A stretch of DNA of 64,000 nt from Candidatus Avimonas narfae (GCA_904395335.1 CAJFNR010000035.1:1-64000); one strand, 5' to 3'; numbered from the stretch's first letter, positions 25,735 to 35,176 are shown. Translations and numbers: made by a program. Notes: a model not told the origin generated them from the sequence alone.

Positions 25735-26748
25735 TTACCGCGCCCCCGACCGCTTCCGGATCACCGCCACAGCCGCTGTAACCGAAAGCAGCAGAATCAC
25801 GGCAGCGGCCGCGATGCCCACCGTGTTGTCAAAACCGGTATTCGGCGAACCGCTGCCCGCTGTTGTCACCGCCGTGGTAACCGCGCTGGTGGCGGTGGTG
25901 GCGTCGGTAGCGGCGGCGGTGGTGTCCACCTGATCCGATGTGGTGGAATCCGCGCTTGTCCCGGTGGTGTCGACGGTGGCGTTCAGCCCCTCCATCCACT
26001 GGGCGATCACGGGATACAACACGTCATATCCCTTCGTGTTGGGGTGCAGATAGTCCTGAAGATACGTCCTTGTTTTGACCTTCATCACGGAGCTGTTGAA
26101 TTCCTCGTCATGGAAAAGATCAAGATAAGGGATCTCCCATTTCTCGCAGATTTCCACGGCAAGATCGAAATATTCGCTCATATCCCTGGTTTTTCCGCCC
26201 CAGCCCGAAAGAGGCGTCTGAAAATTGACGATATAGCCGATGGTGGTATCCTCACCGAACTGCTGCTTCGCGGTATAGAACAGCTCTTCCAACGCTCCCC
26301 CAAAGGTTGTGTTATCGAAGTCGGCCAGGTCAAAGGAATCCGACATAACGCCTACGGGAGCGGAATCCATGGCGTCGTTGACACCGCCGTGAAGGATCAC
26401 ATAATCATAGGTGTTCCCCTCTACGGATTTCATCTGATTGATGATGCGGTTGGTTCCCCGGCAAGTGGAAACCGAAGCCCCATCGAAGCCCTTGTTGGTT
26501 ACCGTCATCCCATAATAATGGGCGATCCGGCCTGCCCATCCCGTCTGAGGCAGGGGAGTCTTGTCATGAACCGCCGCCGCACAGATGGAATCGCCGCAAA
26601 AAAGCGCCGTTTTTCCATTCAGCACGCTGTCCGTGTGCATCAGATCCTCCTCAGCGCTGACCGTAAAGACCGCCGTTGTCATGAACGCGGCAGCGGCAAG
26701 CAGCCCCGCCGTCAGCATCCGAAGCCCCTTTTTCACCTGTTTTTTCAT
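25735..26748 (-). CDS. Secreted SGNH/GDSL-family hydrolase with C-terminal anchor
   Basis: The 337-residue protein has a signal peptide (about 1-32), an SGNH domain (about 45-255) with the nucleophile in FCGDSICA (Ser54), the GGVND block (Asn124) and the catalytic Asp232-His235 in DYLHP, then a Thr-rich linker. The C-terminus has SPNTG (301-305), a hydrophobic helix and RKRSGAR, which is the layout of a sortase signal with a non-canonical first residue. It is a likely surface esterase or deacetylase; substrate unknown. It is monocistronic. Confidence 0.85.
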   Translation of the reverse strand: MKKQVKKGLRMLTAGLLAAAAFMTTAVFTVSAEEDLMHTDSVLNGKTALFCGDSICAAAVHDKTPLPQTGWAGRIAHYYGMTVTNKGFDGASVSTCRGTNRIINQMKSVEGNTYDYVILHGGVNDAMDSAPVGVMSDSFDLADFDNTTFGGALEELFYTAKQQFGEDTTIGYIVNFQTPLSGWGGKTRDMSEYFDLAVEICEKWEIPYLDLFHDEEFNSSVMKVKTRTYLQDYLHPNTKGYDVLYPVIAQWMEGLNATVDTTGTSADSTTSDQVDTTAAATDATTATSAVTTAVTTAGSGSPNTGFDNTVGIAAAAVILLLSVTAAVAVIRKRSGAR

Positions 26749-26936
26749 GCTAACCCTTCTCCTTCTTGTTGAAACATAACCCCTATAGTACTATAATTAT
26801 ATATAATACATTATTTGGAAATTGTCAACAGAAACTTCCGATTTGTTCAGGAAAAGATGTTCATTTAAATCGAAGTCAAGAGCGGACGCAATGTCGGTCG
26901 GCATACGTGCCGTTTGATGATTACAGGAGGATCACT

Positions 26937-27413
26937 ATGGAACAGAAAACCAATGTCATGCGGATATTGGACAAGGCCAAAATCCCGTATCAGGCCCACA
27001 ACTACACCGGTACCGGGGCCATCAGCGGCCCGGAGGTAGCCGCCGCCCTGAAGCAGGATCCCGCCCGAGTGTTCAAGACGCTGGTTACGGTGGGAAAATC
27101 CCGCCAGCCCTATGTCTTCGTGATCCCGGTATGTCGGGAGCTGGATTTGAAAAAAGCCGCCGCCTGCGTGGGGGAAAAGGCCGTGGATATGCTGCCGCAG
27201 AGGGATCTGCTGAAAACCACGGGGTACATCCACGGCGGGTGCTCCCCTGTGGGGATGAAAAAAGCGTTTCCCACCGTTTTTGACGCCAGCGCCGCGGCAC
27301 ACGATACCATCTGTTTCAGCGGTGGCAAGGTCGGCTACCAGGTGGAGCTGAACCTGAACGCCTTGGCATCTGTGCTGGAATTCCGCCTGGGAGACCTGAC
27401 GGTAGAGGAATAA
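26937..27413 (+). CDS. ybaK: Cys-tRNA(Pro) deacylase (YbaK/EbsC family)
   Basis: Hydrolyses mischarged Cys-tRNA(Pro). The 158-residue protein has the N-terminal TNVMRILDKAKIPYQ, the VFKTLVTVGKS block with the catalytic Lys region, and GYIHGGCSPVGMKK. The start at 26937 is chosen because GGAGG lies 6 bases upstream; the open frame before it runs through AT-rich non-coding DNA. Confidence 0.93.
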   Translation: MEQKTNVMRILDKAKIPYQAHNYTGTGAISGPEVAAALKQDPARVFKTLVTVGKSRQPYVFVIPVCRELDLKKAAACVGEKAVDMLPQRDLLKTTGYIHGGCSPVGMKKAFPTVFDASAAAHDTICFSGGKVGYQVELNLNALASVLEFRLGDLTVEE

Positions 27414-27418
27414 TCGAC

Positions 27419-27456
27419 GGGAGCGGGCGCCGCTGATATACGGCGCCCGCTCCCGC
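27419..27456 (+). terminator. GC-rich hairpin after ybaK
   Basis: GGGAGCGGGCGCCG pairs perfectly with CGGCGCCCGCTCCC, immediately after the stop codon. There is no T-run, so it may act as an mRNA 3' barrier rather than a classic terminator. Confidence 0.55.
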
Positions 27457-27628
27457 TCTGTCGGTAAAAAGGCCCCGTCTGTCCACCTCTTGCCGCTGTT
27501 TTTCTTTCTTTTTTCCCCGCACAGGTTATAAACCCATAACCATGTCTGGTCATACGTTTATGTAACGTATTTTATTTTTTTGGACATGCTAATGTCAAGT
27601 AAAATACGGGATATAGGCGTGAATAATT

Positions 27629-27886
27629 GTGAAAAAGATTCTCTTTGAAAATCAGAAAAATGTTGTGGGCACACAGCTGAAGCTGCAACGGATCAAAAAG
27701 GGGCTGTCCCAAAGCCAGCTGGCGGCAAAAGTGCAAACCTTAGGTGTCAGCCTAGACCAGCAGATGATCAGCAAAATCGAAAAGAATGATCGGATCGTCA
27801 CGGATTACGAGCTGGCGTGCCTTTGTCATGTGTTGGATACCACGCCGGGCGAAATGCTGCAGGATTTCTATGAGCAATATCTTTAG
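27629..27886 (+). CDS. XRE-type helix-turn-helix regulator
   Basis: The 85-residue single-domain HTH protein has LKLQRIKKGLSQSQLAAKVQ and LDQQMISKIEKNDRIVTDYE as the HTH core. It is a phage-repressor-like or Xre-like DNA-binding protein with unknown target. The start is GTG at 27629. It borders the lipoprotein island and is a candidate regulator of it, by position only. Confidence 0.85.
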   Translation: MKKILFENQKNVVGTQLKLQRIKKGLSQSQLAAKVQTLGVSLDQQMISKIEKNDRIVTDYELACLCHVLDTTPGEMLQDFYEQYL

Positions 27887-27937
27887 CATGTGTCCCGCGG
27901 AAATTCGTTGGAGCCGCTCCCCGGAGCCCACGACACG

Positions 27938-27973
27938 GCAAAAGGGGGCCGGAACAACCGTCCCGGCCCCCTT
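27938..27973. terminator. Bidirectional terminator
   Basis: AAAGGGGGCCGG pairs with CCGGCCCCCTTT around AACAACCGTC. It lies between the convergent XRE gene and the first lipoprotein gene. Confidence 0.85.
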
Positions 27974-27997
27974 TCTATGGAGATAAAGGGATGTGTC

Positions 27998-28735
27998 TTA
28001 TTCTGCTGCCGCGGTTTCAGCGGCTGTTGTCTCCGTCCCTGTCACTTCGCTTGTCCCTGCCGTTGTGCTTCCCTGAGGCAGCAAGGCGCGAAACTCCTCC
28101 TCGGTCAACGGGCCGGTGACATCGGACAGGGTTAGTTCGGGATCTCCTCCGATCAAAGAGAAATTGTAAATTGTCCCATCCGGATGGTAAATAAATTTTC
28201 CTAAATAAGAACCGGTCAAGCCATATCCGGTTTTGTCCGTATCCCCCAGCGACGCTTCGGACCCTAGGAACAGGATCACCTTCATGCCCGGAAACAGGAG
28301 CGGTATACCGTCAACGGAACGGTCGCCGCCCCCTTTTAAATGCTGACCCAGTTCCTCAATAGCAATCTCGTCACCAATTTTCAAGTCACCCTTCAGCGTC
28401 TCACTTACAGTTGCCTTTGATAAAACAAAGGGCATGTTGCCATCTAAATAGGCCTCGTACCCCGTCACAAAGGCCACCACCACGTTCTCCGACTGCTCGT
28501 ACAACCCCTCCACATTATCTATAATGTTGTAGGATGCGGCATCGGCCCATATGATCTCATTTTTCATATTCGTCGGAAAATATAGGCCCCCCTCCGCTTC
28601 CGATCCGGTACCGGAGACAGCAGTAACGGGGGAATCCTCTTCGGATGCATCCGCAGCAGACTGACTGCACGCGGTGAGGCAGAACAACAGGAACGTCGCA
28701 CCTAAAACTGCCGCCAGATTTCTCCTATAGAGCAT
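27998..28735 (-). CDS. Lipoprotein, paralogue family member 1
   Basis: The 245-residue protein has a lipoprotein signal (lipobox LTAC), a short Ser/Glu-rich linker, then a domain of about 150 residues with GLYFPTN, SENVVVAFVTGYEAYLDG, the PLLFPGMKVILFLG strand, SYLGKFIYHPDGTIYNFSL and LTEEEFRALLPQ. The tail is Thr/Ala-rich. I do not recognise a named family. Three other copies lie within 4 kb. It is likely membrane-anchored and extracellular. Confidence 0.8.
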   Translation of the reverse strand: MLYRRNLAAVLGATFLLFCLTACSQSAADASEEDSPVTAVSGTGSEAEGGLYFPTNMKNEIIWADAASYNIIDNVEGLYEQSENVVVAFVTGYEAYLDGNMPFVLSKATVSETLKGDLKIGDEIAIEELGQHLKGGGDRSVDGIPLLFPGMKVILFLGSEASLGDTDKTGYGLTGSYLGKFIYHPDGTIYNFSLIGGDPELTLSDVTGPLTEEEFRALLPQGSTTAGTSEVTGTETTAAETAAAE

Positions 28736-28942
28736 TTAGAACTTCCTATCTTTTGCTTAACACTTGTGAACAGGCCATTTATGGTTTTATATGTATTTTA
28801 TTACGTATTATGCAATATTTGATTTTTGTTTGTTTTTATTCTACACTTATTAGTAATATATGTAAATGTGCATTTGCTATAAAAAAGATTGTCGTATTTT
28901 GTCAGGCTTATAAATATATCAAGGTTTTAGCTGTGTATATAT

Positions 28943-28978
28943 GAAAAGAGACGGCATCGTCGGGTGCCGTCTCTTTTG
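28943..28978 (-). terminator. Terminator after lipoprotein 2
   Basis: AAAAGAGACGGCA pairs with TGCCGTCTCTTTT. It lies 45 bases beyond the stop of the 29024 gene. The rest of the 28736-28940 gap is AT-rich with no visible gene. Confidence 0.85.
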
Positions 28979-29023
28979 TCAAAAAATTTTATTCGACTGC
29001 TGTATTTTGTCCTGTTGTATCTA

Positions 29024-29701
29024 TCAAGATATTGCTGTCGGTTGCGTTATCTCCGTATTTATTGTAGTGCTTTCCTGAGGCAGCAGAGAACGAAATTCCT
29101 CCTCGGTTAAAGGCCCGGTAACATCGGACAGGGTCATGGCATCGTCTCCGCCCAATAAGGAAAAATTATAAATGGTGCCGTCAGGATGGTAAATAAATTT
29201 TCCTAAATAAGAACCAACTAATCCATAGCCTGTTCTTGTCGGATCAAGCAAAGGGGCTTCCTCATCTAAAAAAAGTATGACCTTCATTCCAGGATATAAA
29301 AGAGGTATACCGCCAATAGAAATATCGCTCCCGTCTTCTAAATGCTTTCCTGTTTCACTTATAGTAATCTCATTACCGACTTGAAGATTTCCCTTCAATA
29401 CTTCCGTTACTTTTGCTTGTGAAAAAACCTTTGGTATATAATCATCCGTATAGGTATCGTAATCTAAGATATTCGCTACAACAATATTTTCCGAATTTTG
29501 ATATAACTCGTATACATTTTTTTCGATATAAGGAAAGGAAGCCGAAAGTTCTTGGTTGTTAGTATTGGTTGGAAAGTAAAGTTCAGTGGTGTCTTGCTTA
29601 ACATCGTTTGGGGTTGAAATTGAAGATCGATTACAAGCTGATGGAATAATCATTAGGCAGATTGCCACTACTAAAGCCCATTGCTTTTTCAGCGATTTCA
29701 T
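29024..29701 (-). CDS. Lipoprotein, paralogue family member 2
   Basis: The 225-residue protein has a lipoprotein signal with Cys in PSAC. It shares with member 1 the blocks LYFPTN, SENIVVANILDYDTYTDD, VLKGNLQVGNEITISETGKH, PLLYPGMKVILFLD, SYLGKFIYHPDGTIYNFSL and LTEEEFRSLLPQ. Its DNA is distinctly more AT-rich than member 1, so the pair is either an old duplication with base drift or an import. Function unknown. Confidence 0.8.
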   Translation of the reverse strand: MKSLKKQWALVVAICLMIIPSACNRSSISTPNDVKQDTTELYFPTNTNNQELSASFPYIEKNVYELYQNSENIVVANILDYDTYTDDYIPKVFSQAKVTEVLKGNLQVGNEITISETGKHLEDGSDISIGGIPLLYPGMKVILFLDEEAPLLDPTRTGYGLVGSYLGKFIYHPDGTIYNFSLLGGDDAMTLSDVTGPLTEEEFRSLLPQESTTINTEITQPTAIS

Positions 29702-29740
29702 ATATTGTAGCTCCCTTCTGTACTTGATAAACTGAAAAGT

Positions 29741-30337
29741 TTAATATTTGGCTCGAACGCCGGTTATATCATCTAATGTAGGACAATAAGCTGTACATGT
29801 ATTCCAATATGGATACATAATCGTTCCATTATCATAAGGATTTTCTTCCAATCCTATACAATGTCCAATTTCATGATTAATAATTTTTCTCATTTCTTGA
29901 AAATAATTAGTAGTTGGTTTTTTAGCTTCATTTATTGCAATTCCACAATGCTCCCAATTGGTTTCTTTAGGATCTATTTGAGCACCTTTATAAAAAGTTG
30001 TTATTCCTGTTGCTCTTTCTTGTGGATCAATTATTTGATAAATATATATAACCGCTTTTCCTTGGATATTTTCCCCAGATATCCTATAAAAATAGAAATC
30101 TTCACTATCTCCGGTATTATCAGGATTCATAACCCAATTCCAGTCTGCAAATGCTTGAACAGCACTATCAAGAAAAGGAGCATCACCCTCAATTGCATAA
30201 GTTCGGTTATAAATTCCTCCTTCCAAGCGCCCTGGAAGTAACACATAAGCGGACGCTGACATTCCCGAAAAAGCCATGACACTTCCTGTACAAATGGTGG
30301 CTAATATAACCCTAAATAATTTTTTCCTTCCTCTCAT
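29741..30337 (-). CDS. Secreted zinc metalloprotease (matrixin-like)
   Basis: The 198-residue protein has a signal peptide (about 1-30, ending SASA) and a short catalytic domain with HEIGHCIGLEE (His155, Glu156, His159) and a Met-turn in TIMYP (Met174). This is the metzincin pattern HExxHxxGxx with Glu165 where His or Asp usually binds zinc. Four Cys could form disulfides. There is no clear propeptide. It is very AT-rich relative to the chromosome and lies between lipoproteins 2 and 3, so an extracellular role with them is plausible but unproven. Confidence 0.8.
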   Translation of the reverse strand: MRGRKKLFRVILATICTGSVMAFSGMSASAYVLLPGRLEGGIYNRTYAIEGDAPFLDSAVQAFADWNWVMNPDNTGDSEDFYFYRISGENIQGKAVIYIYQIIDPQERATGITTFYKGAQIDPKETNWEHCGIAINEAKKPTTNYFQEMRKIINHEIGHCIGLEENPYDNGTIMYPYWNTCTAYCPTLDDITGVRAKY

Positions 30338-30633
30338 CTTTCACACCCCTCTAAATTATTATATGCAACATTGCAGATTTACATTATCACTATTTAGTAA
30401 ATATTGTTAATTGTAAAATGTGATAAAAAACCACATCTTTGATTTATTATATTTCTGAACTTCAAATATAAAAGTAGTTAAATCAGCTATGTTCATTATT
30501 ACAGTATGCAAAATGATTTTCTAACAAGCGAAAAGATGGCAGATATTTTAATCCACCATCTTTTCGCTTACTTCATTCCATTGAATCTTGTTAGAAAGCA
30601 ACTACTTAAATATCGCCTTTAGTTTTAAATGAA
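30338..30633. other. AT-rich intergenic gap with terminator
   Basis: It holds a strong hairpin AGCGAAAAGATGG/CCATCTTTTCGCT (about 30529-30573) that ends the lipoprotein 3 transcript, plus AT-rich DNA that likely holds the protease promoter. No gene is seen. Confidence 0.6.
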
Positions 30634-31311
30634 TTATTTATTTTCAATGACATCTTGTAATTTCATACGAAACTCTTCATCCGATAATGGTTCAGCAGCA
30701 TCTGAAAACATTAGAGCTACCTGATTCCCCAGAAGGCCTGCCGGGTACCAAGCATTTTCCTCCTGATTATAAAAGAATTTTCCTTGATAGTCCCCAACTA
30801 AGGAATAACCTGTATCCCATGGTGCGACAAGTTCCCATGGTCCATCGAGAAATAGTAACACCCGTTCCCCTGGTCGAAGAAGCGGAACAGCATTTACTGA
30901 GGCTTCATCTCCGTTGGCAAAGCGAAAACCTATTTCCGACACCGTTATCATCTGATTTATCTGCATATCGCCGGATAATACTTCATCTATCCATACTTGA
31001 ACATAAGATGCTTTACTTTGCGATGTGGAAGGAAATTCCTGAAGAAACACCCGGCCGATAACTACATATTTTGTATCATTATACAATTCAGACATGCTTT
31101 GATACCAGTGCGAAAGAGCTATCGTTCCATGCGCAACCTCCGGTCCAGAAGGAAAGGTATAGGCGGGTTCTTCCCATACCGTTGTCTCCGTACTATCAGA
31201 GGACGTTATATTTTCCTCCACTTCAGACGTTGTCGATTCACCGCAGCCGGCACAGAATACCAACAGAAAGAGCGACAAACAAGCAACAGCCACTATTCTC
31301 AGTCGTTTCAC
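30634..31311 (-). CDS. Lipoprotein, paralogue family member 3
   Basis: The 225-residue protein starts at GTG with AAAGGGAGAG upstream. It has lipobox FCAGC, an acidic Ser/Thr linker, then YNDTKYVVIGRVFLQEF, PLLRPGERVLLFLDG, SLVGDYQGKFFYNQEENAWY and LSDEEFRMKL. It is closer to member 4 than to members 1 and 2. The first 80 bases upstream nearly match those of member 4. Function unknown. Confidence 0.8.
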   Translation of the reverse strand: MKRLRIVAVACLSLFLLVFCAGCGESTTSEVEENITSSDSTETTVWEEPAYTFPSGPEVAHGTIALSHWYQSMSELYNDTKYVVIGRVFLQEFPSTSQSKASYVQVWIDEVLSGDMQINQMITVSEIGFRFANGDEASVNAVPLLRPGERVLLFLDGPWELVAPWDTGYSLVGDYQGKFFYNQEENAWYPAGLLGNQVALMFSDAAEPLSDEEFRMKLQDVIENK

Positions 31312-31390
31312 TTTTACTCTCCCTTTCTTCCATCGCTGTACAGGGCGGCTGTGATCCCATATCGGATGCGCAAGGACTTCCCCATAAGTG
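31312..31390 (-). repeat. Upstream duplicate shared by lipoproteins 3 and 4 (copy 1)
   Basis: From the start codon outward, CACTTTTACTCTCCCTTTCT on the plus strand, then TTCCATCGCTGTACAGGG and TATCGGATGCGCAA, recur almost unchanged at 32096-32170. The conservation exceeds that of the coding regions. Confidence 0.8.
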
Positions 31391-31418
31391 GCATACCCCG
31401 CGCATTCTATCGTGATCG

Positions 31419-32095
31419 TTACCTATAACCCATATTGTGCAATAACCAAGACATATCCGCATTTGACAACGGCTTTTTTGCATCCGAGGAAAGTAGGTCC
31501 CCTATTTCTCCCAAAAGGCCGGAAGCATACCAACAATCCTCTTCTTTTTGATAAAAAACTTTCCCTGATAATCGCCTACGGTCACATATCCCTTTTTCCA
31601 CGGCGCCGGCAGTTCTACTTTATTCTGTAGAAACAGCAGTACGCATTCGCCCTCACGAAGCAGCGGCACACGTCCAACGGATGCCGTCCCGACTTCGCTT
31701 TCCGTTCCATGCTCCCTGACGGTAATCATCGATTCAGACAAACTGTCCCCCTTTATCGTCTGTTCCACCCATACCTGTGCATAGGAATAGCCGCCTTCAT
31801 CCGTTTTATCAAATTCCTGCAGATACACCCGTCCGATGATCACACAATCCGCGTCGCCGTACAATTCGCCGATAGACTGATAAATATGAGAAGGAAAAAC
31901 GACCATATCCAGCCCCTCCGGCCCGGTGGGAAACACATACGGAGGTTCTTTCCAACAGGTTGTCCCGGTTTCTGTAGTCATCGGATCGGTTGTGTTCTCT
32001 TCTTCTCCGGGCCTATCTGATTCACCGCAGCCGGCACAGAATACCAACAAAAAGGAGAATAAACATGTTGCTGCCAGTGTTCCCAGTCGTTTCAC
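31419..32095 (-). pseudogene. Lipoprotein, paralogue family member 4, frameshifted
   Basis: It opens with lipobox FCAGC and matches member 3 through SIGELYGDADCVIIGRVYLQ and PLLREGECVLLFLQ to GDYQGKFF (about residue 180), then leaves the frame and stops at 31502. One base more in the run of six T (31553-31558) restores FYQKEEDCWYASGLLGE and the family C-terminus ending at 31419. It is either a decayed gene, a slippage-controlled switch or a sequencing error in a homopolymer. Confidence 0.8.
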
Positions 32096-32386
32096 TTTTA
32101 CTCTCCCTTTCTTCCATCGCTGTACAGGGTGGCTGAGATCCCCTATCGGATGCGCAAAGTAGTCCCCCTGAGGAAAATGCCTTCATGCGCCGGTAGCATC
32201 GCTTGTCCCGTAAAAAATCATCTTTCGCGTGACTCCGGCCGGATGAATCATCACTTCTGACGATATTAGCATATCATTCCCCCGGATAACCGGTAAAGGG
32301 AAATGGTGTATAAATCGCACGATCCCTTTTTGTGATAACAAACAAAAAGCAGGTTGTTTTTCACAACCTGCCTTTGAAAGCCACGC
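32096..32386. other. Intergenic gap: upstream duplicate copy 2 and rpsU terminator
   Basis: 32096-32170 is the second copy of the lipoprotein upstream duplicate. 32340-32373 is the rpsU terminator: GCAGGTTGT/ACAACCTGC with TTTTTG on the minus strand. The remainder shows no gene. Confidence 0.75.
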
Positions 32387-32563
32387 TTATTTGTATTTTC
32401 TTTTGCGGGCCGCCTCCGATTTCTTCTTGCGGCGAACCGAAGGCTTTTCATAGTGCTCTCTCTTGCGGACTTCGGCGAGAACACCGGAACGGGCACAGGA
32501 CTTCTTCCACCTTCTCAGGGCGCTGTCCAGCGACTCGTTATCCTTGACACGGATTTCTGACAT
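32387..32563 (-). CDS. rpsU: 30S ribosomal protein S21
   Basis: The 58-residue protein begins [20 protein letters not shown] and has [20 protein letters not shown] and a basic tail [16 protein letters not shown]21 (bS21) joins the small-subunit platform. It is short but complete, with GGAGGGAGGG upstream, a strong promoter and its own terminator. Confidence 0.97.
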   Translation of the reverse strand: MSEIRVKDNESLDSALRRWKKSCARSGVLAEVRKREHYEKPSVRRKKKSEAARKRKYK

Positions 32564-32626
32564 TGTTGATTCCCTCCCTCCGCCATGCAGCAGGGACTTC
32601 GTATCCGAGATAGTAATACAAACGGT

Positions 32627-32655
32627 ATTATACAGCAGGTTTCCTTTTTCGTCAA
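32627..32655 (-). promoter_or_regulatory. rpsU promoter
   Basis: TTGACG (32650-32655), 17 bases, TATAAT (32627-32632). Confidence 0.85.
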
Positions 32656-32718
32656 GCTTTTTCTCCCTTTTGGAAAAAGCATCAGGCGGGAAGATTTCCT
32701 GCTGTCCAGCTACCTATT

Positions 32719-35139
32719 TTACCGGGGACGAACCACTAGATTCACCAGCTTGCCGGGAACATACAGCTCCTTGACCGTCGCCATTCCCTCCAGAGCGGGG
32801 GCGATCTTCTCGTCCGCTTTGGCGGCTGCGATAGCCGCGGCGGCATCGGCGTCGGCGGGGATGGTCACGCGGCTGCGCACCTTGCCGTTGATCTGCACGG
32901 CAATCTCCACCGTGTCCTCCCGGCACTTGCTCTCGTCGTATACCGGCCAGGCGGTCTGGGACAGCTGTCCGCCGAAACCGCACAGCTCCCACAGCTCCTC
33001 GGTCATATGGGGGGCAAAGGGGTTGAGCAAGATCAACAGGATGCGGTACTCCTCACGGGTAGCGCCGCCCGCTGCGGTCAGCTCATTGACCAGAGTCATC
33101 ATGGCGGCGATGGCAGTGTTGAACTTCAGCCCTTCAATGTCGTCGCCCACCTTGCGGATGGCCTTGTGTACGGCGGCCTCGGTCTGGGGGCGCACGCCGT
33201 CGCCGGGAAGCAGCTTCTCCTGCATAGCCCAGACACGCTCCAGGAACCGGCGGCTGCCGCGGATGCTGGCGCTGGACCAGGGGGCCGCCTTCTCAAAGTC
33301 GCCGATGAACATCTCATACACCCGCAGGGTGTCGGCGCCGTATTCCCTCACGATGTCGTCGGGATTCACCACGTTGCCACGGGACTTGGACATTTTTTCG
33401 CCGTTCTCACCCAGGATCATGCCGTGGCTGGTGCGCTTGGCATAGGGTTCCGGCGTGGGCACCACACCAATGTCGTACAGGAACTTGTGCCAGAACCGGC
33501 TGTACAACAGGTGCAGGGTGGTGTGCTCCATGCCGCCGTTGTACCAGTCCACGGGCGTCCAATATTTCAGTTTTTCCGGGTCGGCCAGCGCCTTGTCGTT
33601 GTGGGGGTCGATGTAGCGCAGATAATACCAGGACGATCCCGCCCACTGGGGCATGGTATCGGTCTCCCGCTTGGCGGGGGCGCCGCAGCAGGGACAGGGT
33701 ACGTTGACCCAGTCCTCCATGGCGGCCAGGGGGGATTCGCCGTTGTCCGTGGGCTCATAGCTGTCCACCATGGGCAAGCGGACGGGCAGCTGATCCTCCG
33801 GCACCGGGACATAGCCGCAGTGCGGGCACTGGATGATGGGGATGGGCTCTCCCCAATACCGCTGACGGGAGAATACCCAGTCCCGCAGCTTATAATTGAC
33901 CTTCTGCTCCCCGACGCCTTTCTCGGTGAGCCAAGCGACGATGGCCTTTTTGGCTTCCTCCACGCTCATGCCGTCCAGGAAGCCGGAGTTGACCATCACG
34001 CCGGTATCACAGTCGGTGAAGGCCTCCTTCTCCACATCGCCGCCCTTGACCACCTCCACGATGGGCAGGCCGAATTTCTTGGCGAAATCCCAGTCGCGGG
34101 TGTCGTGGGCGGGCACCGCCATGATGGCACCGGTGCCGTAGGAAGTCAGCACATAATCGGAAATGAAGATGGGGATTTCCCGGCCGTTCACCGGATTGAT
34201 GCCGCGCACACCCTTCAGTTCCACGCCGGTTTTGTCTTTGGCCACCTCGGTGCGCTCGAAATCGGACTTCCTGGCGGCCTGCTCCTGATACGCGGATACC
34301 TCGTCCGGATTCTCCAGCCGGGCCTTCCACGCCTCCACCAGCGGGTGCTCCGGAGACATGACCATATAGGTGGCGCCGAAGAGGGTGTCGGGCCGGGTGG
34401 TGTAGATCTCCACCGGTTCCCCGGCGGTGGTCTCGAACCGGACCTGGGCGCCGGTGGAGCGGCCAATCCAGTGGATCTGCTGCGCCCGGACGCGGTCCGG
34501 ATAGTTCACCAGATCCAAATCGTCGATGAGGCGCTGGGCATAGGCGGTGATTTTCAGCATCCACTGGCTCTTGACCTTGCGTACCACCTCGCCGCCGCAG
34601 CGCTCGCACACGCCGCCCACCACTTCTTCATTGGCCAGCACGCATTTGCAGGAGGTGCACCAGTTGACGGCCATCTCCTTTTTGTAGGCCAGGCCGTGCT
34701 TGAACAGCTGCTCGAAGATCCACTGTGTCCAGCGGTAATACTCCGGATCGGTGGTGTTGATTTCCCGGTCCCAGTCGAAGGACAGGCCCAGCGACTGAAG
34801 CTGCGCCTTGAAGCGGGCCACGTTGTTTTTGGTGACGATCTCCGGGTGGATGTGATTCTTGATGGCGAAGTTCTCCGTAGGCAGGCCGAAGGCGTCCCAG
34901 CCCATGGGAAACAGCACGTTGTATCCCTCCAGGCGTCGCTTGCGGGATACCACATCCAACGCCGTATAAGAGCGGGGATGGCCCACGTGCAGCCCCTGTC
35001 CGGAGGGATAGGGAAACTCCACCAGGGCATAGAACTTTTTCTTTTCCTCGCCGTCTCCGATGTCGGAGGCCGCAAAGGTGTGCTCCTTTGCCCAGATATC
35101 CTGCCACTTCTTCTCGATGGCGGACGGTTCGTACTTCAT
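32719..35139 (-). CDS. leuS: Leucyl-tRNA synthetase
   Basis: Class I synthetase with editing domain. The 806-residue protein has the HIGH-type [10 protein letters not shown], zinc-binding CXXC pairs ([21 protein letters not shown]), the CP1 editing segment with [14 protein letters not shown] and [16 protein letters not shown], and [12 protein letters not shown]. The ATG at 35139 fits the family start [13 protein letters not shown]; an open frame upstream is not conserved. It follows rsfS. No T-box is present here. Confidence 0.97.
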   Translation of the reverse strand: MKYEPSAIEKKWQDIWAKEHTFAASDIGDGEEKKKFYALVEFPYPSGQGLHVGHPRSYTALDVVSRKRRLEGYNVLFPMGWDAFGLPTENFAIKNHIHPEIVTKNNVARFKAQLQSLGLSFDWDREINTTDPEYYRWTQWIFEQLFKHGLAYKKEMAVNWCTSCKCVLANEEVVGGVCERCGGEVVRKVKSQWMLKITAYAQRLIDDLDLVNYPDRVRAQQIHWIGRSTGAQVRFETTAGEPVEIYTTRPDTLFGATYMVMSPEHPLVEAWKARLENPDEVSAYQEQAARKSDFERTEVAKDKTGVELKGVRGINPVNGREIPIFISDYVLTSYGTGAIMAVPAHDTRDWDFAKKFGLPIVEVVKGGDVEKEAFTDCDTGVMVNSGFLDGMSVEEAKKAIVAWLTEKGVGEQKVNYKLRDWVFSRQRYWGEPIPIIQCPHCGYVPVPEDQLPVRLPMVDSYEPTDNGESPLAAMEDWVNVPCPCCGAPAKRETDTMPQWAGSSWYYLRYIDPHNDKALADPEKLKYWTPVDWYNGGMEHTTLHLLYSRFWHKFLYDIGVVPTPEPYAKRTSHGMILGENGEKMSKSRGNVVNPDDIVREYGADTLRVYEMFIGDFEKAAPWSSASIRGSRRFLERVWAMQEKLLPGDGVRPQTEAAVHKAIRKVGDDIEGLKFNTAIAAMMTLVNELTAAGGATREEYRILLILLNPFAPHMTEELWELCGFGGQLSQTAWPVYDESKCREDTVEIAVQINGKVRSRVTIPADADAAAAIAAAKADEKIAPALEGMATVKELYVPGKLVNLVVRPR

Positions 35140-35176
35140 ATGATCAAATCCTTCTGATAAATATAGCCTGTGCGCG

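Noticed and set aside
26766-26936. Upstream extension of the YbaK-type deacylase
   Set aside because: The added residues are unlike the family, the DNA is AT-rich non-coding in character, and the ATG at 26937 has a clear GGAGG site.
33007-35157. Very long open frame opposite leuS on the plus strand (about 716 codons)
   Set aside because: It is the antisense shadow of leuS. GC-rich codon use keeps the opposite frame open, there is no ribosome site, and leuS is unambiguous.
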